64,000 bases of DNA from Streptomyces sp. SCL15-4 (GTDB taxonomy: Bacteria; Actinomycetota; Actinomycetes; Streptomycetales; Streptomycetaceae): NCBI RefSeq assembly GCF_033366695.1, contig NZ_JAOBTQ010000001.1, positions 4,278,001 to 4,342,000 of the forward strand, given 5' to 3'. The position numbers and the translations under genes were made by a program. Each line of letters opens with the position of its first letter. The stretch's first letter is position 1. Shown here in pieces: positions 40,218-49,409 of the stretch. The notes under the pieces are model-generated. The model saw only the letters and a program-made list of their open reading frames with translations, ran no database searches and was not told where the DNA came from.

Positions 40218-41480
40218 TCACCGGGGCCGGATGCGGGCGAGGGTCACGGCGATCAGTCCGTAGACGACGGCGACGAGCATCACCAGCGCCGTCGAGCGGC
40301 CGTCCGGCGGGAGCATCAGGGCCGCCACGCCCGCCGCACCGACGAACGCGACGTTGAAGAGGACGTCGTACACGGAGAAGACGCGGCCCCGGAACCCGTC
40401 CTCCACGCCCGCCTGGACAATCGTGTCCGTGGCGATCTTGGCTCCCTGGGTGATCAGGCCCAGGACGAAGGCGGCGGCCATGAGCGGTCCGGTGGCGAAC
40501 GGAAGCCCCAGCGCGGGTTCCAGCACCATGGCCGCGGCGGAGCACCCCGCGATCCAACGGCGGGGGCCGAGCCGTCTCGCCGCCCAGGGCGTCACCACGG
40601 CCGCCGCGAAGAACCCCGCACCGGACAGCCCCAGTGCCGCCCCCAGCAGCCGCAACCCCTCCCCTGGGGTGTCGGCCAGGGCATAGCGGCAGAGCATGAG
40701 CAGCAGGACGAGGAGCGCTCCGTAGCAGAAGCGCATCAGCGTCATCGCGGCCAGGGCCCAGGCCGCCTCCCGGCGCCGGGGTGCGGCCAGGTGCCGGATG
40801 GCCGCCGCCAGCTCACGCGCCGTCCCGGCCAGCGCCGCACCGAGGCGCGGACGGACCGGGTGCCGGTCGGGGCCGAGGAGGCCGGGGGCCAGGCTCAGGG
40901 ACGCGAGACTCGCGCTCAGGTACAGCAGGGCGCCGCACAGCACCACCACCGTGTCGGAGCCGGACGCCGCCATGCGTACGCCGAGGGCCAGGCCCCCTCC
41001 GGCGGTCGCGGCCAGGGTGCCGGCCGTCGGGGAGAGCGAGTTGGCGATCACCAGGCGTTCGGCGTCGACGACCCGGGGCAGGGCGGCGGAGAGCCCGGCG
41101 AGCACGAAGCGGTTGACGGCCGTGACACACAGCGCGGAGGCGTAGAACAGCCAGGCAGGTGCGTCGCCGGTGATCAGCACGGCGGTGACCGCCGCCAGCA
41201 GGGCCCGCAGCAGATTGCCGTACACGAAGACCTGCCGGCGTCGCCAGCGGTCCAGCAGGACACCGGCGAAGGGACCGACGAGGGAGTAGGGGAGCAGCAG
41301 GACCGCCATGGCCGAGGCGATGGCGGTGGCCGAGGCCTGTTTCTCCGGCGAGAAGACGACGTACGCGGCGAGCGCGACCTGGTACACCCCGTCGGCGCCC
41401 TGGGACAGGAGGCGGACGCACAGCAGGCGCCGGAAGTGCCGCAGGCTCCACAGCAGACGCAGGTCACGGACGACGGGCAT
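40218..41480 (-). CDS. Major facilitator superfamily permease
   Basis: A 420-residue transporter with about 12 hydrophobic segments. I start it at ATG 41480 (MPVVRDLRLLWSLRHFRRLL); a GTG at 41495 is the alternative. The intracellular loop after helix 2 is VLLDRWRRRQVFVYGN, the DRxxRR-type motif of MFS drug/H+ antiporter-like families. QGADGVYQVALAAYVVF begins helix 1. The substrate is unknown. The protein is a constant neighbour of ino1/PadR in Streptomyces, but nothing here shows that it is under PadR control. It is separated from ino1 by a strong terminator. Confidence 0.85.
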   Translation of the reverse strand: MPVVRDLRLLWSLRHFRRLLCVRLLSQGADGVYQVALAAYVVFSPEKQASATAIASAMAVLLLPYSLVGPFAGVLLDRWRRRQVFVYGNLLRALLAAVTAVLITGDAPAWLFYASALCVTAVNRFVLAGLSAALPRVVDAERLVIANSLSPTAGTLAATAGGGLALGVRMAASGSDTVVVLCGALLYLSASLASLSLAPGLLGPDRHPVRPRLGAALAGTARELAAAIRHLAAPRRREAAWALAAMTLMRFCYGALLVLLLMLCRYALADTPGEGLRLLGAALGLSGAGFFAAAVVTPWAARRLGPRRWIAGCSAAAMVLEPALGLPFATGPLMAAAFVLGLITQGAKIATDTIVQAGVEDGFRGRVFSVYDVLFNVAFVGAAGVAALMLPPDGRSTALVMLVAVVYGLIAVTLARIRPR

Positions 41481-41503
41481 GGCCGACAGCCTCACACATG
41501 CGG

Positions 41504-41535
41504 AAGGTCCCCGGGTCGGCGGACCCGGGGACCTT
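41504..41535 (-). terminator. ino1 terminator
   Basis: A 14-bp perfect stem (41504-41517 with 41522-41535) has a GGCG loop, 45 nt after the ino1 stop on the minus strand. It ends in TT on that strand. Confidence 0.85.
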
Positions 41536-41579
41536 CACAGCCCTGGCAGGAGCGTTTCGTGCGAGCGGTTCTCAGCGCC

Positions 41580-42662
41580 TCAGCGCTCGACCTCGCCGCG
41601 GATGAACTTCTCGACGTTCTCGCGGGCCTCGTCGTCGAAGTACTGGACCGGCGGGGACTTCATGAAGTACGAGGAGGCCGACAGGATCGGGCCACCGATG
41701 CCGCGGTCCTTGGCGATCTTCGCGGCGCGCAGGGCGTCGATGATGACACCGGCGGAGTTCGGGGAGTCCCAGACCTCCAGCTTGTACTCCAGGTTCAGCG
41801 GGACGTCACCGAAGGCGCGGCCCTCCAGGCGGACGTAGGCCCACTTGCGGTCGTCCAGCCAGGCCACGTAGTCGGACGGGCCGATGTGGACGTTCTTCTC
41901 GCCGAGGTCCCGGTCGGGGATCTGGGAGGTGACGGCCTGCGTCTTGGAGATCTTCTTGGACTCCAGGCGCTCGCGCTCGAGCATGTTCTTGAAGTCCATG
42001 TTGCCGCCGACGTTCAGCTGCATCGTGCGGTCGAGGACGACACCGCGGTCCTCGAACAGCTTCGCCATGACGCGGTGCGTGATGGTGGCGCCGACCTGGG
42101 ACTTGATGTCGTCACCGACGATCGGGACGCCCGCCTCGGTGAACTTGTCCGCCCACTCCTTGGTGCCGGCGATGAAGACCGGGAGGGCGTTGACGAAGGC
42201 GACCTTGGCGTCGATGGCGCACTGGGCGTAGAACTTCGCCGCGTCCTCGGAACCCACGGGCAGGTAGCAGACCAGGACGTCGACCTGCTTGTCCTTCAGG
42301 ACCCGGACGATGTCGACCGGCTCCTCGGCGGACTCCTCGATGGTCTCGCGGTAGTACTTGCCGAGACCGTCGAGGGTGTGGCCGCGCTGGACCGTGACAC
42401 CGGTGCTGGGCACGTCGCAGATCTTGATGGTGTTGTTCTCGGAGGCGCCGATGGCGTCCGCCAGGTCCAGACCGACCTTCTTGGCGTCGACGTCGAACGC
42501 CGCGACGAACTCGACGTCGCGCACGTGGTAGTCACCGAACTGCACGTGCATCAGGCCGGGGACCTTGGACGCCGGGTCGGCGTCCTTGTAGTACTCGACT
42601 CCCTGCACCAGCGACGCGGCACAGTTGCCCACGCCGACGATGGCTACGCGAACCGAACCCAT
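41580..42662 (-). CDS. ino1: Inositol-3-phosphate synthase
   Basis: A 360-residue actinobacterial/archaeal-type myo-inositol-1-phosphate synthase. It begins [25 protein letters not shown] (NAD-binding GVGNCA). The catalytic region has [21 protein letters not shown] and [14 protein letters not shown], and the C-terminal [19 protein letters not shown]. It converts glucose-6-phosphate to inositol-3-phosphate, the precursor of mycothiol and phosphatidylinositol. That links it to thiol redox balance, as do the nearby trxBA genes. It follows the PadR gene after 43 nt, so the two form an operon probably controlled by the palindrome at 43461-43483. Confidence 0.95.
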   Translation of the reverse strand: MGSVRVAIVGVGNCAASLVQGVEYYKDADPASKVPGLMHVQFGDYHVRDVEFVAAFDVDAKKVGLDLADAIGASENNTIKICDVPSTGVTVQRGHTLDGLGKYYRETIEESAEEPVDIVRVLKDKQVDVLVCYLPVGSEDAAKFYAQCAIDAKVAFVNALPVFIAGTKEWADKFTEAGVPIVGDDIKSQVGATITHRVMAKLFEDRGVVLDRTMQLNVGGNMDFKNMLERERLESKKISKTQAVTSQIPDRDLGEKNVHIGPSDYVAWLDDRKWAYVRLEGRAFGDVPLNLEYKLEVWDSPNSAGVIIDALRAAKIAKDRGIGGPILSASSYFMKSPPVQYFDDEARENVEKFIRGEVER

Positions 42663-42705
42663 TCCGGTTGCTCCCTGTGTGTACGAGTGAGGCCCTGACT
42701 GGGTC

Positions 42706-43389
42706 TCACGTGGCGGTGTCGTCGGGCGTATCCGTGCGGGGAGCCTCCCCGCGACGGGGCAGGCCGCCCGCCGATCCAGTGGTGGTGTCCTGCTGAGCGG
42801 CCCCCCCGGACGCGGAACCCCTCAGGTCCCGCCCGGCCCGCTCGCTCTCGATGAGCTCGTTCAGCCAGCGCACTTCGCGCTCCACGGACTCCATTCCGTG
42901 GCGCTGGAGCTCGAGCGTGTAGTCGTCGAGGCGCTCCCGGGTGCGCGCCAGCGAGGCGCGCATCTTCTCCAGGCGCTCCTCCAGGCGACTGCGCCGGCCC
43001 TCCAGGACGCGCATGCGCACATCGCCCGAGGTCTGCCCGAAGAAGGCGAACCGAGCGGCGAAGTGCTCGTCCTCGTAGGCATCGGGACCGGTCTGCGAGA
43101 GCAGCTCCTCGAAGTGCTCCTTGCCTTCCGCCGTCAGCCGGTAAACGATCTTGGCGCGGCGTCCGGCGAGGGGAGCGGCGAGGGCGTCGTCATGCGTGTT
43201 TCCGGGCTCCTCGGCCAGCCAGCCGTTGGCGACCAGCGCCTTGAGGCAGGGATAGAGCGTCCCATAGCTGAACGCACGGAACACACCCAGCGACGTGTTC
43301 AGCCGTTTGCGCAGCTCGTAGCCGTGCATCGGGGACTCCCGCAGCAGGCCGAGCACGGCGAACTCGAGGATGCCGGAGCGCCGGCTCAT
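42706..43389 (-). CDS. PadR family transcriptional regulator
   Basis: A 227-residue regulator starting at ATG 43389 behind GAGGCGACG. The winged-helix DNA-binding domain is [24 protein letters not shown]...[19 protein letters not shown] (~7-60), then the wing ([20 protein letters not shown]). The C-terminal part is a coiled-coil dimerisation helix ([41 protein letters not shown]). A Gly/Ser-rich tail ends the protein. It is the first gene of the PadR-ino1 pair and has a perfect palindrome upstream, as expected for autoregulation. The effector is unknown. Confidence 0.92.
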   Translation of the reverse strand: MSRRSGILEFAVLGLLRESPMHGYELRKRLNTSLGVFRAFSYGTLYPCLKALVANGWLAEEPGNTHDDALAAPLAGRRAKIVYRLTAEGKEHFEELLSQTGPDAYEDEHFAARFAFFGQTSGDVRMRVLEGRRSRLEERLEKMRASLARTRERLDDYTLELQRHGMESVEREVRWLNELIESERAGRDLRGSASGGAAQQDTTTGSAGGLPRRGEAPRTDTPDDTAT

Positions 43390-43784
43390 CGTCGCCTCCT
43401 CTCGGCCCCGCGGGTCGGTCCCGCAGGTCTCACAGTGCCTGTCAGCGTCTTATCTCGCGCTGATGTATCGGTTCGATACATCACGACGATAGAACGACCC
43501 GTCACATGCGACAAGGGGGAAGGCGGTGAACGGGATCACATCACCGATTCGTAGGAGGCAAGTTGCCTGTTTTGGGGTGAACTTCGGGGCCCGGTGGGTT
43601 TTGGCGGTGCGTAGTCTGTGCGCCATGGACACCACCGGGAACCGCGTGACGCCTGGGGAGCGTCCACGTCCCCGGTGCAGTACGGGTGAATGCGGAACCG
43701 ACCACATCCGTACTCCGGGGGGACCGGAAACCAGCCGCCGTTCCAGGCGCGCACGGGTGCGCCTGCCCGAGGAGTAATCGTTCG
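43390..43784. other. 395-bp divergent PadR/PBP intergenic region
   Basis: This spacer contains the PadR-type palindrome and presumably both promoters. A possible 50-codon frame (43625-43777, MDTTGNRVTPGE...) ends at the ribosome site of the PBP gene. Its codon third positions are only weakly GC-biased, so I do not call it a gene. Confidence 0.5.
43461..43483. promoter_or_regulatory. PadR-type operator palindrome
   Basis: A perfect 10-bp inverted repeat TGATGTATCG with a 3-nt GTT spacer lies 72 nt upstream of the PadR start. The ATGTAT...ATACAT core is the classical PadR-family operator signature. It is locally AT-rich compared with its surroundings. Confidence 0.8.
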
Positions 43785-46505
43785 ATGAGCGAGCACCGTC
43801 GCAAACCGCCGCAGCCGCAGGGAGGCGGACGTGCCGCGGCCCGACGCGGCCAGTCCGGCTCGTCCTCCGGCCGCCGGGCGGCACCGCGAGGCGCCACCGG
43901 GTCTCCTGCCGACTCCTATGGGTCTCATTCCTATGAGTCGGAACCCACTGGTCCGGGAGGTGAGGAGCGCTCCTACGGCGGCCGTGCCGAGGCACGCCGC
44001 GCGGCGCAGCGAGGCGGCCGCCGCCGTGGCACCGAGAACACGGGCCCAGGAGGCCGGCGCGGCGGTCCGGGCGGGTCGGCCGGCCCCGGACGCGGCAGAG
44101 GCCGGGCGACGACGGCGCCCGGCAAGAAGCGGTTCATCGACTACCCCAGGGCCGACAAGGACGGCTGGCGGCGCTGGATGCCGTCCTGGAAGCTGGTCAG
44201 CGGGCTGTTCATCGGCTTCGTCGGCAGCGTGGTGGTGATGGTCGGCATCGGCTACGCGATGGTGTCGATCCCGAACGAGAACGACGCGGCCAAGTCGCAG
44301 AACAACGTCTACTACTGGGCCGACGGCACGCAGATGGTGGCCACGGGCACCGGCGTCAACCGGCAGAACGTCAGCATCGACCAGATTCCCGAGGCGATGC
44401 GGTACGCGGTGATCTCCGCCGAGAACAAGTCCTTCTACGAGGACTCCGGCGTCGACCCCATGGGCATCGCCCGCGCCATGGCCAACATGGCCCGGGGCGG
44501 CCAGACGCAGGGTGGCTCGACGATCACCCAGCAGTACGTGAAGAACACGTACCTGAGCCAGGAACAGACCGTCACCCGCAAGTTCAAGGAGATGTTCATC
44601 TCCATAAAGGTGGGCACGAAGCTCCAGAAGAACCAGATCCTGCAGGGCTACCTGAACACCTCGTACTTCGGGCGGGGCGCGTACGGCATCCAGGCCGCGG
44701 CGCAGACCTACTACGGCAAGAACGCCGTCGACCTGAAGCCGAGCGAGTGCGCCGTCCTCGCCGCGCTGCTCAAGGGCCCGACGTACTACGACCCCGCGGG
44801 CAACCAGGACCTCGACAAGACGGCGACCCCACAGGCCAACGAGAAGCGCTCCAAGGAACGCTGGGCCTGGATCCTCGGCGAGATGCACAAGGACAAGCAC
44901 CTCACCGACGCCCAGTACCAGGAAGCCATCGCCCAGTACCCCAAGCCCGACGGCCGCAAGGCGACCAGGGGCATGACCGGCCAGGTCAGCTATCTGGTCG
45001 ACACGGCGAAGAAGTACGTCATCGCCCACTCCGACATCACGGAGGCGCAGTTCGACAGGGGCGGCTACCAGATCTACACGACCTTCGAGAAGGACAAGGT
45101 CAGCGCGCTGGCCAAGGCCGTGAAGAACGTCCAGAAGGATCGCCTCGACCCCGAGCACCGGGACCTGGACAAGTACGTCCAGTTCGGTGCGGCCTCGGTG
45201 AAGCCCAAGGACGGCGCGATCGTCGCGCTGTACGGCGGTGACGGCTACGAGAACGGGCACTTCACCAACAACGCGGACACCTCCGGTGTGCCCGTGGGTT
45301 CGACCTGGAAGCCCTTCGTGCTCGCCGCCGCCATGGAATACGGCACGTACAAGTCCGGCGGGCAGGGCGTCTCCCCGCTAAGCAAGTACAACGGCAACGA
45401 CCATCTCAAGGTCCGCAAGCCGGACGGGACGTACTACCTCAACAAGGACAACTCCTACTTCTACCAGAACAACGAGGGCCCGCATCCCTGGGGCTACATC
45501 ACCCTGCGCAAGGCGATGGAGCAGTCCATCAACACGCCCTTCGTGCAGCTCGGTGTCGATGTCGGGATGACCAAGGTCCGGGACGTCGCCCAGCACGCCG
45601 GCATCCTCCCCCAGAGCATGTCGCAGGACCTGAACCCGTCCTTCGCCATCGGCACGTCCACGCCCAGCGCCATCCGCATGGCCGACGCCTACGCGACCTT
45701 CGCCGCGTCCGGCAAGCAGACGGAGCCGTACTCCGTGACCGCCGTCAAGCTCAACGGCACCGACGCGCCCAGCTTCGTCAAGCCGAAGCCGGCGCCCAAG
45801 GAGGTGCTGGACGCCAACATCGCCAACAACATCACGGACGTCCTGGAGAACGTCATCCAGAACGGCACCGGCAAGAACGCCAAGGCTCTCGGCCGTACGG
45901 CGGCCGGCAAGACCGGCACCACCGACAAGAACAAGTCGGCCTGGTTCGTCGGCTACACCCAGCAGCTGTCGACCTCGGTGGCGATGTTCCGCGAGAACCC
46001 CAAGGACCACAAGCTGCTGTCCATGAACGGCACGGCGAACACCGACTCCATCCACGGCGGTGACATCCCGACGTTGGTGTGGACCGAGTACATGAAGGCC
46101 GCGCTCAAGGGCAAGAGCGACCCGGGCTTCCCGAAGGCCATCGAGATCGGGACGGTCCAGGACCAGGCGGGCGCCCCCTCGCCGACACCGAGCTTCACTC
46201 CCACGCCGAGCCGGACGCCGAGCCACACGCCGACGCCGACGCCCAGCAAGACGACGACCACGCCGTCCCCCTCGGCGAGCGAGACCTGCGGCTTCGGGTG
46301 GGGCGACAACTGCGACGGCAACGGCAACGGCGGCGGCAACGGTGGCGGCGATAACGGTGGCGGCATCGGCGGCACGGACACGGGCGGCACCGACGGAGGC
46401 ACCATGCCGACGCCCTCGGGTACGGAGACCACCGGGACCGGAAACACCCGTGGCAACGGCAACGGTGGCGACGGCGGAGGCTTCTTCGCAGGTCAGGAGG
46501 GTTAG
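43785..46505 (+). CDS. Bifunctional penicillin-binding protein (GT51 + transpeptidase)
   Basis: A 906-residue class A PBP. The start is ATG 43785 (MSEHRRKPPQPQGG) behind GAGGAGTAATC. A ~130-residue basic, Gly/Arg-rich cytosolic region precedes the membrane anchor (LVSGLFIGFVGSVVVMVGIGYAMV, ~143-166). The GT51 domain has ISAENKSFYEDSGVD (~210) and GGSTITQQYVKN. The transpeptidase domain has the active Ser in GSTWKPF (~505), an SxN-type motif and KTGTT (~706). A ~110-residue Pro/Thr then Gly/Asn-rich tail ends the chain. It polymerises and cross-links peptidoglycan outside the membrane. A parS site and a hairpin follow. Confidence 0.95.
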   Translation: MSEHRRKPPQPQGGGRAAARRGQSGSSSGRRAAPRGATGSPADSYGSHSYESEPTGPGGEERSYGGRAEARRAAQRGGRRRGTENTGPGGRRGGPGGSAGPGRGRGRATTAPGKKRFIDYPRADKDGWRRWMPSWKLVSGLFIGFVGSVVVMVGIGYAMVSIPNENDAAKSQNNVYYWADGTQMVATGTGVNRQNVSIDQIPEAMRYAVISAENKSFYEDSGVDPMGIARAMANMARGGQTQGGSTITQQYVKNTYLSQEQTVTRKFKEMFISIKVGTKLQKNQILQGYLNTSYFGRGAYGIQAAAQTYYGKNAVDLKPSECAVLAALLKGPTYYDPAGNQDLDKTATPQANEKRSKERWAWILGEMHKDKHLTDAQYQEAIAQYPKPDGRKATRGMTGQVSYLVDTAKKYVIAHSDITEAQFDRGGYQIYTTFEKDKVSALAKAVKNVQKDRLDPEHRDLDKYVQFGAASVKPKDGAIVALYGGDGYENGHFTNNADTSGVPVGSTWKPFVLAAAMEYGTYKSGGQGVSPLSKYNGNDHLKVRKPDGTYYLNKDNSYFYQNNEGPHPWGYITLRKAMEQSINTPFVQLGVDVGMTKVRDVAQHAGILPQSMSQDLNPSFAIGTSTPSAIRMADAYATFAASGKQTEPYSVTAVKLNGTDAPSFVKPKPAPKEVLDANIANNITDVLENVIQNGTGKNAKALGRTAAGKTGTTDKNKSAWFVGYTQQLSTSVAMFRENPKDHKLLSMNGTANTDSIHGGDIPTLVWTEYMKAALKGKSDPGFPKAIEIGTVQDQAGAPSPTPSFTPTPSRTPSHTPTPTPSKTTTTPSPSASETCGFGWGDNCDGNGNGGGNGGGDNGGGIGGTDTGGTDGGTMPTPSGTETTGTGNTRGNGNGGDGGGFFAGQEG

Positions 46506-46546
46506 ACCGGTTTCGGCCGGTTGGCGCGGTTCAGCCCGCCAGGAGT

Positions 46547-46560
46547 GTTTCACGTGAAAC
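46547..46560. other. parS site 7
   Basis: A perfect 14-bp ParB site 42 nt after the PBP stop, directly followed by the PBP terminator hairpin. Confidence 0.95.
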
Positions 46561-46562
46561 GT

Positions 46563-46592
46563 GGGCCGTCGCACCCCGAGGTGCGGCGGCCC
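46563..46592 (+). terminator. Terminator after the PBP gene
   Basis: A 13-bp stem (46563-46575 with 46580-46592, one G-U pair) has a CCGA loop and is followed by TTGG. It begins 3 nt after parS 7. Confidence 0.7.
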
Positions 46593-46648
46593 TTGGCGTA
46601 TTCCTGGACGGGTACGGCTTCCCGGACAGGTACGGCAGGATGTGCCCC

Positions 46649-48202
46649 ATGCCCAGTGCAGAGACGACGCCCGCGAGCCCGCACGAGCCCGAGTCCGTGC
46701 GGTCCGCCGTGGCAGAACCGGTGCAGCCGACCAGGGAGGACGAGGTCGCTGCCGCCGGCAGTGAGCTGATCGGCGGACCTCTGGGGCGGCACGCCTTGCT
46801 CGGGGCCTCCTGGTGGACCCCGGTGCGGGCCGTGGCGCTCGTGGCGATCGGTCTGTTCGCCCTCGGCCTGGTCCAGAAGGCGCCTTGCTACAACAGCGCC
46901 TGGTTCTTCGGCGCGAGCAGCCAGTACACGCACGCCTGCTACTCGGACATCCCGCACCTCTACCAGGGCCGCGGATTCGCCGACGATCTCGTGCCGTACT
47001 TCGACAAGCTCCCCGGCGACATGGACTACCTCGAATACCCGGTGCTCACCGGTCTGTTCATGGAGGTGGCTTCCTGGCTGACCCCGCACAGCGGCTCCAT
47101 CCAGCACCAGGAACGCTGGTACTGGTTCGTCAACGCCGGGATGCTGATGGTGTGCACCGCCGTCATCGCCGTGTGCGTGGCCCGCACCCATCGCCGGCGC
47201 CCCTGGGACGCCCTGCTGGTCGCGCTGGCGCCCGCCTTCGCGCTGACCGCGACCATCAACTGGGACCTGCTCGCGGTGGCGCTGACGGCCGCCGCGATGC
47301 TGATGTGGTCGCGGGGCCGGGCCGTTGCCTTCGGTGTCCTCCTGGGCCTCGCCACGGCCGCCAAGCTGTATCCCTTCCTGCTGCTCGGCCCGCTGCTGGT
47401 GCTGTGCTGGCGGGCCGGGAAATGGCGCGCGTTCTTCCGGGCACTGGCCGGCGCGGTGGGCGCTTGGCTCGTGGTGAACCTGCCCGTGATGCTCACACAC
47501 GACGCGACGGGCTTCCACATCCGCGAGGGGTGGGCGAAGTTCTACACCTTCAGCAAGGAACGCGGCGTCGACTTCGGCTCCTTCTGGCTGATCTGGGCGC
47601 AGAACTCCAGCGACCCGCCCACCATCGGTTTCGTCAACAACGCGGCCACCGTGCTGGTGGTGCTGTGCTTCCTCGGCATCGCCGCTCTGGCGTTCACCGC
47701 GCCGCGCCGGCCGCGCTTCGCCCAGCTCGCCTTCCTGATGGTGGCCGCCTTCGTCCTCACCAACAAGGTCTACTCACCGCAGTACGTCCTGTGGCTGGTG
47801 CCGCTGGCGGTCCTCGCCCGGCCCAAGTGGCGGGACTTTTTGATCTGGCAGGCGTGCGAGGTGGCCTACTTCCTGGGCATCTGGATGTACCTCGCCTACA
47901 CGACCAGCGGAGACGCCCACAAGGGACTGCCGACTCAGGGCTACCACTGGGTGATCGTGGTGCACCTGCTGGGCACGCTGTACCTGTGTGCCGTCGTCGT
48001 ACGGGACATCCTCATGCCGGAGCGGGACGTGGTGCGCGGCTCCGGGGACGACGATCCCTCGGGCGGGGTGCTCGACGGCGCGGCGGACGCGTTCGCACTC
48101 GGAGCGCCGGCCGGTCCGCCGGCGCGGGCCGCCCGGTTCGGGGCGCCGCAGGTGGACTGGGGCCGCCCCGGGACCCCGCCCGCCGACGACCGCCCGCTCT
48201 GA
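46649..48202 (+). CDS. GT87/DUF2029-type integral membrane glycosyltransferase
   Basis: A 517-residue polytopic membrane protein. I start it at ATG 46649 (MPSAETTPASPHEP) with CAGGATG upstream. A ~45-residue cytosolic N-terminus precedes ~10 hydrophobic segments. The first extracytoplasmic loop carries the GT-C-like acidic motif (HACYSDIPHLYQGRGFADDLVPYFD) and YLEYPVLTGLFMEV. Later segments include GLATAAKLYPFLLLGPLL and TNKVYSPQYVLWLVPL, typical of polyprenyl-phosphate-mannose-dependent mannosyltransferases. It may act in lipoglycan or protein mannosylation, but the acceptor is unknown. The C-terminus is Asp/Pro-rich. It converges on the Alr-like gene. Confidence 0.85.
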   Translation: MPSAETTPASPHEPESVRSAVAEPVQPTREDEVAAAGSELIGGPLGRHALLGASWWTPVRAVALVAIGLFALGLVQKAPCYNSAWFFGASSQYTHACYSDIPHLYQGRGFADDLVPYFDKLPGDMDYLEYPVLTGLFMEVASWLTPHSGSIQHQERWYWFVNAGMLMVCTAVIAVCVARTHRRRPWDALLVALAPAFALTATINWDLLAVALTAAAMLMWSRGRAVAFGVLLGLATAAKLYPFLLLGPLLVLCWRAGKWRAFFRALAGAVGAWLVVNLPVMLTHDATGFHIREGWAKFYTFSKERGVDFGSFWLIWAQNSSDPPTIGFVNNAATVLVVLCFLGIAALAFTAPRRPRFAQLAFLMVAAFVLTNKVYSPQYVLWLVPLAVLARPKWRDFLIWQACEVAYFLGIWMYLAYTTSGDAHKGLPTQGYHWVIVVHLLGTLYLCAVVVRDILMPERDVVRGSGDDDPSGGVLDGAADAFALGAPAGPPARAARFGAPQVDWGRPGTPPADDRPL

Positions 48203-48240
48203 GACAGGCGCGCGCTCCGACGGTGTGGGCCACACGGACA

Positions 48241-48274
48241 GAAGGCCGTATCCGGAACCCCGGATACGGCCTTC
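48241..48274. terminator. Bidirectional terminator between GT87 gene and alr-like gene
   Basis: A 15-bp perfect stem (48241-48255 with 48260-48274) has an AACC loop between the convergent genes, 38 and 18 nt from their stops. Confidence 0.9.
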
Positions 48275-48292
48275 CCGCTGTCGAGACGCGCC

Positions 48293-49324
48293 TCAGCGGT
48301 CCACGATGCGGTCGAACTGGGTCGTGGTGTGCCGCAGGTGGGCCACCAGCTCGTCGCCGACCTGCGGCTCGGGGGCGTCCGAGGGCACGAACAGGATCGA
48401 CACCTGCATGTGCGGTGGCTCGGCGAACCAGCGCTGCTTGCCGCCCCAGACGAACGGGGAGAGGTTCCGGTTGACCGTGGCCAGTCCGGCCCGGGCGACG
48501 CCCTTGGCGCGCGGCATGACGCCGTGCAGGGCCTTCGGGGCCTCCAGGCCCACGCCGTGCGACGTACCGCCCGCCACGACCACCAGATAGCCGTCTGAGG
48601 CCGCCTTCTGCTGGCGGTAGCCGAACCGGTCGCCCTTCGCCACGCGCGTGACGTCCAGGACCGCGCCGCGGTACTCGGTGGCGTCGTGGTCGCCCAGCCA
48701 CAGCCGCGTGCCGATACGGGCGCGGAACCGGGTCTGCGGGAACTGCTGCTGGAGGCGGATCAGGTCCTCCGCCTTCAGGTGGCTGACGAACATCGTGTGC
48801 AGCGGCAGCCGCGCCGCGCGCAGCCGGTCCATCCAGCCGATGACCTCCTCGACGGCGTCCGAGCCGTCGGTGCGGTCCAGCGGCAGATGGATGGCGAAGC
48901 CCTCCAGCCGGACGTTCTCTATGGCCTGGTGCAGCTGCGGCAGGTCGTGCTCGCTGACGCCGTGCCGCTTCATCGAGGACATCACCTCGATGACGACACG
49001 GGCGCCCACGAGGCCGTAGACCCCGTCGACGGACGACACCGAGCGGACGACCCGGTCGGGCAGCGGGACGGGCTCCTCGCCGCGCCGGTACGGCGTCAGC
49101 ACCAGCAGGTCGCCGCCGAAGAAGTCCTTGATGCGCGCGGCCTCGTACGTCGTGCCGACCGCCAGCAGGTCGGCACCGAGCCGTGTGGCCTCCTCCGACA
49201 GCCGCTCGTGTCCGAAGCCGTAGCCGTTGCCCTTGCAGACCGGGACGAGCCCTGGGAACTGCTCCTGCACGTGCTTGTGGTGCGCACGCCAGCGCGCGGT
49301 GTCGACGTAAAGCGTGAGCGCCAT
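48293..49324 (-). CDS. Alanine-racemase-like PLP protein
   Basis: A 343-residue fold-type III PLP protein. The N-terminal TIM barrel has the PLP Lys in PVCKGNGYGFG (~28-38, canonical VKANAYGHG). VIEVMSSMKRHGV and HTMFVSHLKAED follow. The C-terminal beta domain is short, and the GYADG loop carrying the second catalytic Tyr of true alanine racemases is replaced by GYLVVVAGGTSHGVG. It may be a diverged racemase or another PLP enzyme. It lies 85 nt downstream of femX in the same direction, so it may serve amino-acid supply for the interpeptide bridge. The start is ATG 49324. Confidence 0.8.
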   Translation of the reverse strand: MALTLYVDTARWRAHHKHVQEQFPGLVPVCKGNGYGFGHERLSEEATRLGADLLAVGTTYEAARIKDFFGGDLLVLTPYRRGEEPVPLPDRVVRSVSSVDGVYGLVGARVVIEVMSSMKRHGVSEHDLPQLHQAIENVRLEGFAIHLPLDRTDGSDAVEEVIGWMDRLRAARLPLHTMFVSHLKAEDLIRLQQQFPQTRFRARIGTRLWLGDHDATEYRGAVLDVTRVAKGDRFGYRQQKAASDGYLVVVAGGTSHGVGLEAPKALHGVMPRAKGVARAGLATVNRNLSPFVWGGKQRWFAEPPHMQVSILFVPSDAPEPQVGDELVAHLRHTTTQFDRIVDR

Positions 49325-49409
49325 GGCCGGACCCGGGACCTTTCTCGTGGCTGCGGTGGATCTGAGAGGGAAATGCTGTGAAGGCTATGGAACCAAACGC
49401 CCGCGCGGC

